From positions 5,294 to 20,780 of the forward strand of contig DHLY01000039.1 of the NCBI GenBank assembly GCA_002405525.1: 15,487 bases of DNA, in the 5' to 3' direction. Of this stretch, positions 15,288 to 15,487 are shown one piece after another (the stretch's first letter is position 1; each line of letters begins with the position of its first letter). The position numbers and the translations under genes were made by a program. The notes under the pieces are model-generated. The model was given only the letters and a program-made list of their open reading frames with translations. It made no database searches and was not told the DNA's origin. This DNA is from Proteobacteria bacterium UBA4656. Lineage in GTDB: Bacteria > Pseudomonadota > Gammaproteobacteria > Xanthomonadales > Ahniellaceae.

Positions 15288-15334
15288 CTCCGGTGCTCGA
15301 CCCTTGGCGTGCATGCGCGCCCCGGAAAAACCGC

Positions 15335-15487
15335 ATGGATACCCAGAACGACGCCGCCGAGCAGCTGAAGCAGCAGGCGCTCGAGTACCACCGCCAGCAT
15401 CCGCCGGGCAAGATCAAGGTCGTCTCGCCCAAGACCGTGGTCACGCAGAAGGCCCTCGCGCTCGCCTACTCGCCGGGCGTGGCCGCG
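15335..15487 (+). CDS. maeB: NADP-dependent malic enzyme, N-terminal fragment (cut by window end)
   Basis: The 51 visible residues begin MDTQNDAAEQLKQQALEYHRQ and include PGKIKVVSPKTVVTQKALALAYSPGVA, which matches the N-terminus of MaeB-type malic enzymes (E. coli: PGKIQV...LALAYSPGVAAP). The full enzyme, about 760 residues with a C-terminal phosphotransacetylase-like domain, converts malate and NADP+ to pyruvate, CO2 and NADPH in the cytoplasm. Only the 5' end lies in the window, so catalytic residues cannot be checked. The ATG follows a CCGGA/AAAA stretch acting as a weak ribosome binding site, and a GATAAT promoter element lies upstream. It is probably a single transcription unit starting after the cupin gene. 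Confidence 0.92.
   Translation, partial: MDTQNDAAEQLKQQALEYHRQHPPGKIKVVSPKTVVTQKALALAYSPGVAA

Overview
The window is very GC-rich chromosomal DNA, densely packed with genes on both strands. Gene content and style suggest a gammaproteobacterium of the Lysobacterales/Xanthomonadales type: a DUF2868/DUF3482 pair, a secreted protease ending in an F-R-N-G-F-E motif, an FIH-like cupin_8 protein and a yybP-ykoY manganese riboswitch. The placement is inference from family knowledge, not from a marker gene. I see no tRNA, rRNA, CRISPR array, transposase or phage gene.

Layout. Positions 28-1102 (minus) hold an NnrU-family membrane protein followed by a Nudix hydrolase. Divergent from them is a HAD phosphatase (1165-1866), then a large secreted reprolysin-like metalloprotease (1931-4591). 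Facing the protease is a two-gene minus-strand unit, L-threonine aldolase then exported M19 dipeptidase (6895-4617), with a good promoter candidate. Further upstream on the minus strand is an Acg-like nitroreductase (8039-7068) behind an FNR/Anr-like site. Next comes an overlapping pair of uncharacterised membrane proteins, DUF2868 then DUF3482 GTPase (10645-8139). Divergent from these, on the plus strand, is a manganese riboswitch (10711-10830) leading into a TMEM165/GDT1-type cation exporter (10897-11460), then a small hydroxylaminobenzene-mutase-like membrane protein (11714-12136).

Positions 12159-14103 form a decayed patch. A minus-strand winged-helix regulator remnant lies head to head with a plus-strand FG-GAP beta-propeller remnant. 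The FG-GAP remnant lacks its 5' end, changes frame near 13715 and has lost its stop, so it reads in frame into an intact FIH-like cupin gene (14200-15228). The window ends inside the start of maeB (NADP-malic enzyme, from 15335).

Most of the window is ordinary metabolism and membrane biology. The items most worth a second look are the riboswitch with two competing downstream pairings, the translationally coupled DUF2868/DUF3482 system, the C-terminal FxNGFE motif shared (in damaged form) by two secreted proteins, and the decayed divergent locus, which could also be an assembly artefact.
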